Below the pieces are notes generated by a model. That model did no database searches. It was not told the DNA's origin and was given only the letters and a program-made list of their open reading frames with translations. Made by a program: the position numbers and the translations under genes. From Flavobacteriales bacterium (GTDB taxonomy: Bacteria > Bacteroidota > Bacteroidia > Flavobacteriales_G > Salibacteraceae), in contig JABJJW010000001.1 of NCBI GenBank assembly GCA_018660685.1, positions 62,001 through 126,000 of the forward strand: DNA of 64,000 bases, read 5' to 3'. The first letter of the stretch is position 1. The number at the start of each line of letters is the position of its first letter. Positions 47,501 through 57,095 of the stretch are shown one piece after another.

Positions 47501-49020
47501 TGTTTGACGTGCATAGGTAGGGATACGGTAAATGTAGTACCGACATCCGGGTCACTTACAAAAGTGATATTTCCATTTAAGTGCTGAAGATACCGACTTA
47601 CGATGTTTAATCCCAATCCTGTGCCCTCAATGTTTACTGCATTTCTAGCTCGAAAAAAACGTTCAAACAGGTGCTCTTGCTCATCGGCTGGAATTCCGAT
47701 CCCTTTGTCTTCAACCTTTATCGTCAACTGATCATTGGAAGTAAAAGAGGTTATGTTGATGGTCACCCCTTCTGGAGAGTATTTGATCGCATTACTCAGC
47801 AAGTTGCTCACCACAATTCTAAGCATGTTTTGATCTGTGAAGAACTCAGAGTCACAGTTACAATCCAGCACAATTTGTTGGCCTTCCTTCGCCATCTGAT
47901 TGTGTTCATCAACGATGTCCACCATCATCTCGGGTAAATCGACTTGGGTTGGTTGAATATTAATTTTCCCTTCTTCAACCTTTTCCAGGGACAAGAAGTC
48001 GTTTAAGATGTTCGTCAGCTGTCGGACCGAATTTCTAATCCTCTCATAGTGCTTGCCCTTTTTCTCGTTCGCCCCTAGAGCATCGTACTTTTCGAGCAAG
48101 GACATCGAACTTAAGACTGTGCTCAAAGGTGTTCGGAATTCGTGCGACGCCATGCTGACAAATCTGGATTTCAACTCGTTAAGGTTGATTTCCTTTTCCA
48201 AGGCTTTTTCGAGTTTTACCTCTGCTTCTTTTCGTTGGGTAATGTTTTGCTCTACCAGCAGAATTCGATCAATCTCTCCTGAGTCATCGGCCAGTCCTAC
48301 GGTGTTGATCAAATAGAATTGATTATCAAATTCTATTTCGAAAGTGGCATTCTTCCCATCCAAAACGGAAGCTAAATGGTCCTTTATCTGTAATCGAACC
48401 TCCTTTGGCACTCGATCGAGGTAGTTCTTCCCTACAAGCCACTCACTCGTAATGCCGGATTTGTACATCTCCTCGCCTTCCGCAAAAATGTAGCGGAACG
48501 ATCGATCAAATACATTAATGGTTCCATTCGGATAGTTCCTTGCGATCACTTGATATAGCTGCTGCGAGGCTTTCAAGTCGCGGGTTCTCAGCTCCACTTT
48601 TTGTTCGAGCTCTCGATTGAATTTTTGGATTCGTTCTGCCTGCTCTCTACGCACCGTAACATCCATTATCAACGCAAGAACCTTGACGCCATCACCAGAT
48701 TTGAAATAATTCAGACTAACCTCTACAGGAACTTCGATGCCATCCTTTCGAGCTCCGCTCAGATTACTGCCAACTCCCATTCGCCTTTTATGGGGGTTCT
48801 CAGCATATCCTTCACGCAGGCCGGAATGGCCTAGCCTTTTGTTCATTGGAACAAGCTGATCTACATTGAGACCTATGAACTCCGCTTTCGAATACCCGAA
48901 AATGTCAGCCGCTCTATCATTGGCAATCTCAATTACCCCGCGTTGATCGGTGATAATAACTCCCTCTATTCCAAAATCGAAGAGTAAATCATACAGCATC
49001 GACCGCTGTGTCTCATCCAT
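47497..49020 (-). CDS. PAS-domain sensor histidine kinase
   Basis: 507 aa without membrane helices, so cytosolic. PAS 1 at about 8-125 (GVIITDQRGVIEIANDRAAD, RMGVGSNLSGARKDGIEVPV), a coiled segment, PAS 2 at about 155-275, then HisKA with H293 (MASHEFRTPLSTVLSS). The HATPase part has NLLSNAIKYSPEG, DKGIGIPADEQEHLF and GTGLGLNIVSRYL. Its gene is coupled to the REC-Crp regulator and lies just after the cbb3 operon on the same strand, so oxygen or redox sensing is likely. Confidence 0.93.
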   Translation of the reverse strand: MDETQRSMLYDLLFDFGIEGVIITDQRGVIEIANDRAADIFGYSKAEFIGLNVDQLVPMNKRLGHSGLREGYAENPHKRRMGVGSNLSGARKDGIEVPVEVSLNYFKSGDGVKVLALIMDVTVRREQAERIQKFNRELEQKVELRTRDLKASQQLYQVIARNYPNGTINVFDRSFRYIFAEGEEMYKSGITSEWLVGKNYLDRVPKEVRLQIKDHLASVLDGKNATFEIEFDNQFYLINTVGLADDSGEIDRILLVEQNITQRKEAEVKLEKALEKEINLNELKSRFVSMASHEFRTPLSTVLSSMSLLEKYDALGANEKKGKHYERIRNSVRQLTNILNDFLSLEKVEEGKINIQPTQVDLPEMMVDIVDEHNQMAKEGQQIVLDCNCDSEFFTDQNMLRIVVSNLLSNAIKYSPEGVTINITSFTSNDQLTIKVEDKGIGIPADEQEHLFERFFRARNAVNIEGTGLGLNIVSRYLQHLNGNITFVSDPDVGTTFTVSLPMHVKQ

Positions 49021-49029
49021 ATATTCTGT

Positions 49030-49407
49030 TTAGGTAATGTCGTGAAGGTCTTCCTCAAATTTCTTTAGCAATGCCTTTTCGTCATCTGTGACAGGGGGGA
49101 ACGCATGTGCGATGTCATTCACCAAGAAAACGAAACGTTCTTTTAGGCTTTGGGTTAAGTTTTGGCTCCCCAATCGAATCTGTTTCATTCCAGCCTCGTA
49201 TCCATCGTCCAGATTAAGGGGTGGAGACTTTTTCAAGACAGAGAAGATAATTTCTGCGATGTCGAAGTCCTGCTCGAAATTATCCGACCATTCCTGGATT
49301 ATATTATGAAGCTCGTTCCTTTCATGAGCCTGAATCCGGCCATCCGAACCTGCCATTGCAAAGGCTATCATACCGAGTCCATAAAATGGAAGTTCACGTG
49401 CGTCCAT
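49030..49407 (-). CDS. TerB-like protein
   Basis: 125 aa, all helical. The N-terminal MIAFAMAGSDGRIQAHERNE is the typical TerB/TerB-like metal-binding type motif, with HAFPPVTDDEKALLKKFEED at the end. Function in this context is unknown. It lies between hemN and the kinase gene, with the kinase 9 bp downstream. Confidence 0.7.
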   Translation of the reverse strand: MDARELPFYGLGMIAFAMAGSDGRIQAHERNELHNIIQEWSDNFEQDFDIAEIIFSVLKKSPPLNLDDGYEAGMKQIRLGSQNLTQSLKERFVFLVNDIAHAFPPVTDDEKALLKKFEEDLHDIT

Positions 49408-49466
49408 GTCTCTAATTTTTCGAAAAATAAGTGAATATCAATTACGGAATGAAAGAGAATACCTTT

Positions 49467-50813
49467 TCAAACCGTCATACTGAAGATTTGGGTTTCTGGT
49501 TTATTGGCTATCAGTCTTTGGTCAAATGCCATGCAAATATTTCTCACAAACGCCCGGCCTTTCTTTGTCACGGTGACCCCTCGATCATTTATTCGCACCA
49601 GACTATCCTTTTCCATCTCCTTTAGAGTTTCCAAATTGGTTGACAGGCTCCTCGATGCTTCCGATGAAATAGATGATTTGAAACTACACATCAATTCCAA
49701 TATAATCTTCCGGATTTCCATGTCCTCCTCACTTAGCATGTGCCCTCTAAAAATCGGTATTGTTCCTTCGTCAATGCTCCTTATGTACTCTTCCACAACC
49801 TTGACGTTTTGACCAAAGGAACTCCAAGTATCGCTTATTGCGGAGACTCCGAGACCGATCATCAACTTGCTTGTTTGAGTAGTATAACCCATAAAATTCC
49901 GATGCATTTTCCGTGCTCGGAAAGCAACTGAAAGATGATCTTCAGGCAAGGCAAAATGATCCATTCCAATCTCAATGTATCCTGCTTCTGTCAATAGCCT
50001 CTTGCCTTTGACATACATTGAATGTTTCTCTGTCCCCTCAGGCAAGTCCTTGTCTGTAAATGATCTCTGACCTGGCTTCACCCATGGCACATGTGCATAG
50101 CTATAAAAGGCAATCCTATCCGGACGAAGAAGGCTCACCAAGTCAACCGTGTTTTCGATACTCTTTTGGGTTTGGAATGGTAATCCATACACCAGATCGT
50201 AGTTGATGGAATCATATCCCAAATCTCTCGCCCAATCTGTCACCTGTTTCACCTGAGAGAAAGACTGTACCCGGTTAATTGTTTTCTGAACCACAGGATC
50301 GAAGTCCTGAATTCCCAGACTCAATCTTTTAAAGCCCAAGTCAGCCATCACCTTGAGGTGAGCATGGGAAGTTGTTTTTGGATTAGCCTCAAACCCGAGT
50401 TCTGCTGAAGGGTGCAATTCGCTCTTTCCAATTATTCCTTTAAAAAGCTTCTTGAGGTGCGTGGGACTAAAAAAGGTGGGCGTGCCCCCGCCCAGATGTA
50501 ATTCTTTAATCTGCGGCTTCCCATCAAACAACTCTAGATATAGATCCCATTCTTTGAGGAGCGCTTCGATATAAGGTTCTTCTACCCCATGATTAACAGT
50601 AATTCGGGTGGTACACCCGCAGAAAGTACAAAGGCTTTCGCAATACGGTAAGTGGATGTATACACTGATCCCATCTGAGATGTTATAAGCCGAGAAGGCG
50701 GAAGAAACGTGCTCTTTCCAATCGGCCTCACTAGGATCATTATCCCAATATGGAACAGTCGGGTAACTTGTATACCTAGGGCCAGGGACGTTGTATTTAT
50801 CTATAAGTTTCAT
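49467..50813 (-). CDS. hemN: Oxygen-independent coproporphyrinogen III oxidase
   Basis: 448 aa radical SAM enzyme. The cluster motif is YIHLPYCESLCTFCGCTTRI (CxxxCxxC plus the extra Cys of HemN), preceded by the HemN-typical GPRYTSYPTVPYW. HLGGGTPTFFSPTHL and GFEANPKTTS follow. It decarboxylates coproporphyrinogen III when oxygen is scarce. It overlaps the safE-like gene by 4 bp and closes the cbb3 operon, fitting heme supply for a high-affinity oxidase. Confidence 0.96.
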   Translation of the reverse strand: MKLIDKYNVPGPRYTSYPTVPYWDNDPSEADWKEHVSSAFSAYNISDGISVYIHLPYCESLCTFCGCTTRITVNHGVEEPYIEALLKEWDLYLELFDGKPQIKELHLGGGTPTFFSPTHLKKLFKGIIGKSELHPSAELGFEANPKTTSHAHLKVMADLGFKRLSLGIQDFDPVVQKTINRVQSFSQVKQVTDWARDLGYDSINYDLVYGLPFQTQKSIENTVDLVSLLRPDRIAFYSYAHVPWVKPGQRSFTDKDLPEGTEKHSMYVKGKRLLTEAGYIEIGMDHFALPEDHLSVAFRARKMHRNFMGYTTQTSKLMIGLGVSAISDTWSSFGQNVKVVEEYIRSIDEGTIPIFRGHMLSEEDMEIRKIILELMCSFKSSISSEASRSLSTNLETLKEMEKDSLVRINDRGVTVTKKGRAFVRNICMAFDQRLIANKPETQIFSMTV

Positions 50814-51502
50814 GGGTTACAAACAGCATCTGCAGAGTTTACAATATCATTTTGAGGACTGAGGTATGGAATCCCCAAATCCATTCCCCGCACAATCAAT
50901 AAAGCGCCTACCAAGATCACAACGACAGGAACCAAGGCTCTGAACTTATTTCTTAGTTGAAGGGGGATCTTTCTACCGAAAGCTGACAATACCCACAATG
51001 CCGGCACGGTACCAAGCCCAAAAGCCAACATGAATACAGCTCCGTCCCAAGGTGTAAATGTATTAGCCGCTCCAACGAGGGCAAGGTAGACTACTCCGCA
51101 CGGGAGAAGTCCATTTGCCACTCCGAGAACATAGTGCTTCATAGGCGACTTCTGTTGCTTGCCATTTGCATATGACGCCAGCTTTATAGATACTCTGCCG
51201 ATTAAACTCTCAAGCCTTCCTATATAGTGCTTGAAAAAGACGATCAATGCACTTCCAACCAATAGTATTCCCGCAATCATGGAGAATGATTGCTGCAATC
51301 CCATCATATTAAAGCTTGTTCCAATCGTCCCAGCAACCAACCCCATGGTCATGTACACAGACAGCCGCCCGACGTGGTGCAACATTTCCCCAGAACCATT
51401 GGCTCGGCTTTGATGGAGCGCGAGGACCAATGGCCCACACATGCCGACGCAATGAAGGCTGCCGACGATTCCAATTGCTATTGCTGAGAGTATGTAAATC
51501 AT
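50810..51502 (-). CDS. Sulfite exporter TauE/SafE family protein of the cbb3 cluster
   Basis: 230 aa with six to seven membrane helices. GIVGSLHCVGMCGPLVLAL in helix 1 and GVANGLLPCGVVYLALVGAA carry the Cys and His typical of the CcoH-linked SafE proteins often found in cbb3 clusters, which are thought to act in copper or metal supply. It overlaps ccoH and hemN by 4 bp on each side. Confidence 0.88.
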   Translation of the reverse strand: MIYILSAIAIGIVGSLHCVGMCGPLVLALHQSRANGSGEMLHHVGRLSVYMTMGLVAGTIGTSFNMMGLQQSFSMIAGILLVGSALIVFFKHYIGRLESLIGRVSIKLASYANGKQQKSPMKHYVLGVANGLLPCGVVYLALVGAANTFTPWDGAVFMLAFGLGTVPALWVLSAFGRKIPLQLRNKFRALVPVVVILVGALLIVRGMDLGIPYLSPQNDIVNSADAVCNP

Positions 51503-51939
51503 AAATAAACCTGCTTAGCTAGGTAGAAATTTCGCCCCTCCATTGACCAATGAATCTTCACTTCATATCTGCCTTCTTTAAAAAGCTGGCTTGGGAAGGT
51601 GACTTGTGCACTATCGTCTAGTCTTAAAGGGAACTTTAGATCCAAACTTTTATCTGATGGCCGGAAGAAATGAACTTCTCCTTCGAAATCATTTTCTTGA
51701 AACTCCTTTGGAAATTCCAATACAACCTCAGTCTCCAACTTCGTCGCCGAGATCAAGTCAGCGTAGATTTTGGCGTTTTGTGTTTCATCAATCCGGTCTT
51801 GGAAAACCACTTCTTGAGCATAGTAGTCTTCTGCCACCAGATCAATGTTTTCATTGAAGCTGCGATAAACGAACGAGAGAATGTAGACTACAAAAAGTGT
51901 AAACCCAATCGTTATTCCATGTCCCCAGGTGAATTTCAT
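51499..51939 (-). CDS. ccoH: FixH/CcoH cbb3 assembly protein
   Basis: 146 aa with one N-terminal membrane helix (WGHGITIGFTLFVVYILSFV) and a periplasmic beta domain (DLVAEDYYAQEVVFQDRIDE, KFPLRLDDSAQVTFPS). It is short but of standard FixH layout. It lies 5 bp after ccoG and overlaps the safE-like gene. Confidence 0.9.
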   Translation of the reverse strand: MKFTWGHGITIGFTLFVVYILSFVYRSFNENIDLVAEDYYAQEVVFQDRIDETQNAKIYADLISATKLETEVVLEFPKEFQENDFEGEVHFFRPSDKSLDLKFPLRLDDSAQVTFPSQLFKEGRYEVKIHWSMEGRNFYLAKQVYL

Positions 51940-51944
51940 AATCT

Positions 51945-53360
51945 TCAGTTTGCTGGTCCCATGAAGCTGGTTTTCACGACTTCTATTCGTCGTTCACCTT
52001 CATAGATTCCAATTTTCAGTTTTGTCTTTACGCCTTCCAGCTCCTCTCTTTCCATTATCACGAACATGACGCCTTCTGCAATACCTTGTTCTTCCACAAT
52101 TGGATTAGGGTTTCCAATCATTTTGATCTCCCCACCCACGTCTTCAAGCGTGAATTGGATGGGCAGTTGCTCGTTTGACTTGTTAATCACTTTATAGTTG
52201 TAGAGATTGCTTATTCGTCCATCTTCTTGGGTTTGATACATCATGCCACTTGTCCTTAGAATGGTCGTTTCGACCTGAGATCTGCTCGCCAATAAAAATG
52301 CAATAGCCCCGAGTAGAATCGCAAGTACGGTCGTATAACCTATGACCCGCGTAGTAAACTTGAAAGGAACCCCTTGGGCAATACTGTTCTCCGTTTTATA
52401 ACCTATCAGCCCCATCTTAAGATTGACTGACTCCATCATGTAATCGCACGCATCCATGCACGCTGTACAGTTCACACACTCTAGTTGCGTTCCGTGTCGA
52501 ATGTCTATCCCTGTAGGACATACGTGAACGCACTGTCCGCAGTCAATACAATCTCCTTTACCAAGCTCATCTCTATTTTCACCTTTTCGAAATTTCGCTC
52601 TTCCTTCAGTGCGTTCCCCCCTCGTGTAGTCATAGGCAACAACCAATGAGTTTCGGTCTAGGAGAACTCCCTGAAGCCTTCCGTATGGGCAAATAGTTGT
52701 GCAAACCTGTTCACGCAACTGGCTAAAAACGCCATAGAACAACCCAGAAAAAATGATCATGGCGCTGAGCCCACCAACGTGTTCGCCAATTGGTTCGGTG
52801 ACGATTTTGATTAGCTCTTCAGAACCAATTATGTAGGCTAAAAACGTATTTCCAATCAGAAAACTGATTGCTATGAACAGGACGTGCTTCAGCCCTTTTT
52901 TGCCAATTTTCTCGGCGTTCCAATCTTGCTTATCTAAATTTCTCTGCTGTTTAAAATCTCCTTCGATGGCGTATTCGATTTTCCTGAACACCATCTCCAT
53001 GAAGATGGTTTGGGGGCACAGCCAACCGCAAAAAAGACGACCAAATACCACCGTAAAAAGAATCACGAATACAATGGCCGTGATCATAGCAAACATGAAC
53101 AGGTAAAAATCCTGGGGCCAGAAAATATTTCCGAGAATGATAAATTTTCTTTCTAGAATATTCAGCAGCAACAGCGGCTCTCCCCCGATTCGAATAAATG
53201 GTCCAGAGAATAGTGCGAGCAGGAGTAAGGCACTGACAAGCATTCGATAATTCGTGAACTTGCCTTTAGGTTTTTTAGGGTAGACCCAAATACGCTTGCC
53301 TGAATCATCAACCGTGGAAATATGGTCCCTGAAGGATTCTTTATCTGGCTGATTTGTCAT
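51945..53360 (-). CDS. ccoG: Cytochrome c oxidase accessory protein CcoG
   Basis: 471 aa from the ATG at 53360. Several membrane helices are followed by two 4Fe-4S motifs (CIDCGQCVHVCPTGIDIRHG, then CVNCTACMDACDYMM) and a C-terminal Ig-like domain (FKTKLK-like beta strands). RLFCGWLCPQTIFMEMVFRK and CTTICPYGRLQGVLLDR are also typical. CcoG reduces Cu(II) for CuB delivery to the oxidase. It lies 62 bp after ccoP. Confidence 0.95.
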   Translation of the reverse strand: MTNQPDKESFRDHISTVDDSGKRIWVYPKKPKGKFTNYRMLVSALLLLALFSGPFIRIGGEPLLLLNILERKFIILGNIFWPQDFYLFMFAMITAIVFVILFTVVFGRLFCGWLCPQTIFMEMVFRKIEYAIEGDFKQQRNLDKQDWNAEKIGKKGLKHVLFIAISFLIGNTFLAYIIGSEELIKIVTEPIGEHVGGLSAMIIFSGLFYGVFSQLREQVCTTICPYGRLQGVLLDRNSLVVAYDYTRGERTEGRAKFRKGENRDELGKGDCIDCGQCVHVCPTGIDIRHGTQLECVNCTACMDACDYMMESVNLKMGLIGYKTENSIAQGVPFKFTTRVIGYTTVLAILLGAIAFLLASRSQVETTILRTSGMMYQTQEDGRISNLYNYKVINKSNEQLPIQFTLEDVGGEIKMIGNPNPIVEEQGIAEGVMFVIMEREELEGVKTKLKIGIYEGERRIEVVKTSFMGPAN

Positions 53361-53422
53361 TTCCTCGGTGATGCAGTGTATGGACAATTACCACAGCGAC
53401 TTTCATCGCCGTGGTTTCGTCG

Positions 53423-54583
53423 TTATTCTTCTACGGTAGCAGCTTCCACTTCGTCATTGGCCTCTTCAGGTTGCTCTTGACTTTCTGATTCTGCTGGCTC
53501 TATAACCGACTCGTATAATTCTCCTTGGGCTTCCTTGGCATTATCCGGGTTGGTTCCCACAATCGACATGATAAAGCTGGTTACCTCTTGAATCTGAGTT
53601 GGATTTAGCTGGGCTTGCCAACTCACCATTCCTTTTTCTGGAACACCATACTTAATCGTCTTGAAGATGTCTGTTGTTGACCCTCCATTAATCCAGTGAT
53701 CGTCCGTAAGATTTGGTCCAACTCCTCCAGGACTAGATCCTCCGTGTTCAGCATGACATGGAGCGCAGTACAATTTGAAGATCTTAGCTCCAGATGTCAA
53801 GGCAGATGCGTCAGTCAATAATTCAACATTGTTTTCGTCAACGACGTTTTCTTGTGTCGCCACAAAAGCTTGTTTGGCATCTTCTGCCTCCTGCATTTCT
53901 ACTTGATACTCTTCCAATTGCAGTTGCCCGCTATCCGTAAAATGATAGTAGATAATGTATACGAATGCGAATGCAATGCAGAAATAGAACCCATACAACC
54001 ACCATGGTGGTAGGTTGTTGTCTAATTCCCTAATCCCATCATATTCATGGTCCATTTCGACATCGGCTTCTTTGTCAATTGGAACGGCATCAGTCAGCAT
54101 GGTTCTCATCTTATCCATGAAGGTTTCAGGAACCGAACCATCTTCGTCCATCATCATCCGCGTGATTCCATTTAATTTGGAAACGAGATACAGGAATGTG
54201 AAGAGCAAGACCAAATTAAGCGTCACTAAGATTAGAAAGCCCGTATCATCCATGGTAATCAAGGCATCAAAATCAGCGGATTTAGCCATGGCTTGAACAC
54301 TGGTTAAACCGAGAAGCAGCGTGATAATTCCGGCCTTGGTTCTACCCTTTATTTGCCATAAGTCACGATTCGAAGCCAATGACTTGATGACATTTGCTAT
54401 TACCACAATAGCAATGACCTGAAGGACCGAAGCGACAAGCAGTATCATTAACAAAGTCTCATCTGACAACCCTGTACTGTTGACCAATATCGAGGAAGCT
54501 GAGAGCTTCAATGGAGCCAAAAATGCAACGGCGATCAAAAGGATCATCATTGTCTTGGATTTGATATTTCTGATTAGTCTCAT
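53423..54583 (-). CDS. ccoP: cbb3-type cytochrome c oxidase subunit III (CcoP)
   Basis: 386 aa. Three membrane helices occupy the first 225 residues, and the conserved WWLYGFYFCIAFAFVYIIYY is visible. One cytochrome c domain follows with heme motif CAPCHAEHG near residue 272 and M ligand candidates GMVSWQAQL. Proteobacterial CcoP has two hemes; the single-heme form is the Bacteroidota type. The extra helices and a Glu-rich tail are notable. It begins 6 bp after ccoQ. Confidence 0.93.
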   Translation of the reverse strand: MRLIRNIKSKTMMILLIAVAFLAPLKLSASSILVNSTGLSDETLLMILLVASVLQVIAIVVIANVIKSLASNRDLWQIKGRTKAGIITLLLGLTSVQAMAKSADFDALITMDDTGFLILVTLNLVLLFTFLYLVSKLNGITRMMMDEDGSVPETFMDKMRTMLTDAVPIDKEADVEMDHEYDGIRELDNNLPPWWLYGFYFCIAFAFVYIIYYHFTDSGQLQLEEYQVEMQEAEDAKQAFVATQENVVDENNVELLTDASALTSGAKIFKLYCAPCHAEHGGSSPGGVGPNLTDDHWINGGSTTDIFKTIKYGVPEKGMVSWQAQLNPTQIQEVTSFIMSIVGTNPDNAKEAQGELYESVIEPAESESQEQPEEANDEVEAATVEE

Positions 54584-54589
54584 GATTAA

Positions 54590-54763
54590 TTAGTCATTAT
54601 CGGTTAGAGGAATGTTTTCCAGTTCTTTAATGTGATTCTTCTTCATCAACATAACATAGGCGAAGAGGCTCAGAAAAAAGGTGAAGAAGATGACGAATGA
54701 AACCAGCGGATATATTTCAATTCCCGCGATCGTTTCCATATGGTGTTTTACGAATTTCAACAT
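54590..54763 (-). CDS. ccoQ: cbb3-type cytochrome c oxidase subunit CcoQ
   Basis: 57 aa. One membrane helix (VSFVIFFTFFLSLFAYVMLM) is followed by a charged cytosolic tail (KKNHIKELENIPLTDND). It lies between ccoNO and ccoP with 11 and 6 bp gaps, the canonical ccoQ position. It stabilises the oxidase complex. Confidence 0.85.
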   Translation of the reverse strand: MLKFVKHHMETIAGIEIYPLVSFVIFFTFFLSLFAYVMLMKKNHIKELENIPLTDND

Positions 54764-54774
54764 GGTTTCTAGTC

Positions 54775-56907
54775 TTATTTAGTTTCTACTTCGTTCTCGA
54801 TGTCTCGACCCAAACGCTGTAAGTATGCGATGAGCGCGATGATCTCTCGATCCGATGCAACCTCGATTCCCGAACCCGCGAGATCAGATGCGATCGCATC
54901 GGCTTGAGCCTGTAAGTCCGCGACTGCCCTATTCTCATATCCAACTGGATAAGGAACTCCAAGCGTTCTCATGGCATTGATCTTTTTAGCTGTTAAACTC
55001 ATGTCGAGTTCGTTGTCAATTAGCCATGGATACGGTGGCATGATTGACCCAGGTGACAAAATGGTGGGATCAAGCATGTGGTTGTAATGCCAGCTATTCG
55101 GTTTCCGAAGTTTAGATCCGCCTTCTCTCGCAAGGTCAGGACCGGTTCGTTTTGATCCCCATTGGAAAGGGTGGTCATATACAAACTCTCCTGCTTTCGA
55201 GTATTCGCCGTAGCGCTCTGTTTCGCTTCTGAATGGACGAATCATCTGTGAGTGACAGTTGTAACATCCCTCCTTTATGTAGAGGTCACGGCCTTCCAAT
55301 TCAAGTGGAGTATATGGCCGAACACTGCTTATCGTTGGAATATTTGATTTGACAAGCATGGTCGGAATGATTTCAAACAAGCCTCCAATACTGACCGCTA
55401 CTAATGCAAGGACGGTTAAAATCAATGGCTTTCTCTCTAGTGCTCTGTGCCAATGCTCCCCCTTGTGTGGAGTGTAAACCGGAGTGAGTGCTGCAGCTTC
55501 TGCTGGTTCTTCTTTTTGGAAGCTTCCAGCTTTCGCAGTCATGATCAGGTTGTAGACCATAACGAGCACGCCGATAATGTAGATCGCTCCTCCAAAAGCT
55601 CTCATGGCATACATAGGAGCCAGTTTTGTTACTGTATCGAGGAATATTGGGTTTGCTAGGAATCCGTCATCTGTGAAATCTGTCCACATCTGACTTTGTG
55701 CAAATCCAGCCCAATACATTGGAATGGCGTAGAATATAATCCCCAAGGTTCCAATCCAGAAATGGAAGTTGGCAAGCGTTGGAGAATGGAGTTTTGACCC
55801 CCACATTTTAGGGACTAAGAAGTAGAGCATACCGAAGGTTAAGAAGCCGTTCCATCCCAGCCCACCAATATGAACGTGAGCAATGGTCCAATCCGTAAAG
55901 TGACTTATGGCGTTTACACTTTTCAAGGACATCATTGGCCCTTCGAACGTTGTCATTCCGTAGCAGGTTATGGCGACAACCATGAATTTCAGAACTGCGC
56001 TATCTCGAACCCTGTCCCATGCCCCTCGGAGCGTGAGTAGTCCATTGAGCATTCCACCCCACGACGGAGCGATGAGCATGATGGAGAATACAACTCCGAG
56101 CGACTGAGCCCAATCAGGAAGTGCAGTGTAAAGCAAGTGGTGTGGTCCTGCCCAGATGTAAATAAATATCAAAGCCCAGAAGTGGATGATTGATAGTCTG
56201 TAGGAGTATACCGGTCTGTTCGCCGCTTTTGGAACGAAGTAGTACATCAATCCCAGGTAAGGCGTGGTCAAAAAGAATGCAACCGCATTGTGTCCGTACC
56301 ACCATTGTACCAACGCATCTTGAACGCCCGCGTACCAACTGTAGCTCTTTAAAAACGAAACTGGAAGCTCGAAGGAGTTGAATATGTGTAGGATGGCTAC
56401 CGTGACGAAAGTGGCTAGGTAAAACCAAATCGCAACGTATATGTGTCGCTCTCTTCTTTTTACCATTGTCATGATCATGTTTAGACCAAACACAACCCAC
56501 AATAGCGTAATGGCAATATCAATTGGCCATTCAAGCTCTGCATATTCTTTACCGGTTGTATACCCAAATGGTAATGTGAGAACCGCCGAAAGAATGATGA
56601 TTTGCCATCCCCAGAAATTTACATTCGAGAGCATGTCACTCCACATTCTGGCTTTCAGCAACCGTTGCAAGGAGTAATATACTCCCGCAAAAATGCCGTT
56701 TCCTACAAAGGCGAATATGACTGCGTTTGTGTGAAGAGGCCTGATACGACCGAAAGTCAAAAAGTCGGTGGCGAAACCAAGCGACGGCCAAACGAGCTGA
56801 AGAGCGGCTAGCAGCCCTACGAGCATTCCGACAACGCCGAATACCACAGTCGCGATAATGAACTTGCGTACTATCGAATTGTCGTAACTGAATTTTTCGA
56901 GTTCCAT
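54775..56907 (-). CDS. ccoNO: cbb3-type cytochrome c oxidase fused subunits I-II (CcoNO)
   Basis: 710 aa from the ATG at 56907. Residues 1-470 are CcoN with 12 helices and the heme/CuB histidines in WWYGHNAVAFFLTTPYLG, WAGPHHLLYTALPDW and AHVHIGGLGWNGFLTFG. A junction helix then leads to CcoO, with a cytochrome c motif EGCYNCHSQMIRPFRSETER and MPPYPWL. The fusion is typical of this phylum. The oxidase reduces oxygen at low concentration and pumps protons. Confidence 0.97.
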   Translation of the reverse strand: MELEKFSYDNSIVRKFIIATVVFGVVGMLVGLLAALQLVWPSLGFATDFLTFGRIRPLHTNAVIFAFVGNGIFAGVYYSLQRLLKARMWSDMLSNVNFWGWQIIILSAVLTLPFGYTTGKEYAELEWPIDIAITLLWVVFGLNMIMTMVKRRERHIYVAIWFYLATFVTVAILHIFNSFELPVSFLKSYSWYAGVQDALVQWWYGHNAVAFFLTTPYLGLMYYFVPKAANRPVYSYRLSIIHFWALIFIYIWAGPHHLLYTALPDWAQSLGVVFSIMLIAPSWGGMLNGLLTLRGAWDRVRDSAVLKFMVVAITCYGMTTFEGPMMSLKSVNAISHFTDWTIAHVHIGGLGWNGFLTFGMLYFLVPKMWGSKLHSPTLANFHFWIGTLGIIFYAIPMYWAGFAQSQMWTDFTDDGFLANPIFLDTVTKLAPMYAMRAFGGAIYIIGVLVMVYNLIMTAKAGSFQKEEPAEAAALTPVYTPHKGEHWHRALERKPLILTVLALVAVSIGGLFEIIPTMLVKSNIPTISSVRPYTPLELEGRDLYIKEGCYNCHSQMIRPFRSETERYGEYSKAGEFVYDHPFQWGSKRTGPDLAREGGSKLRKPNSWHYNHMLDPTILSPGSIMPPYPWLIDNELDMSLTAKKINAMRTLGVPYPVGYENRAVADLQAQADAIASDLAGSGIEVASDREIIALIAYLQRLGRDIENEVETK

Positions 56908-56911
56908 AGAA

Positions 56912-57073
56912 TTATACGTTTTCGTTATTTGGTTTAGTATCGTCAAAAAGTATTCTCACAGAAGGCGAATAGTCGTCGTCATATTGATTCGTTTTAATGG
57001 CCCAGATGAAGGCCCCCAGAAATGCTAGGGCAATTATTAGGCTTACGACAATGTGAATGATCATCACGCTCAT
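56912..57073 (-). CDS. ccoS: cbb3-type oxidase assembly protein CcoS
   Basis: 53 aa. One membrane helix (IIHIVVSLIIALAFLGAFIW) is followed by KTNQYDDDYSPSVRILFDD, the classic CcoS tail. It lies 4 bp before ccoNO and heads the operon. CcoS is needed for heme and CuB insertion. Confidence 0.9.
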   Translation of the reverse strand: MSVMIIHIVVSLIIALAFLGAFIWAIKTNQYDDDYSPSVRILFDDTKPNNENV

Positions 57074-57095
57074 AGTGTAGATTTTGAGTTGAGGG

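Noticed and set aside
47497-49020. FixL-type heme PAS domain in the kinase
   Set aside because: The GVG-SGARKDG segment resembles FixL, but the position of the FixL heme-ligand His is Arg here, and the NPH histidine is two residues off. It reads as an ordinary PAS of the RPMGxG type.
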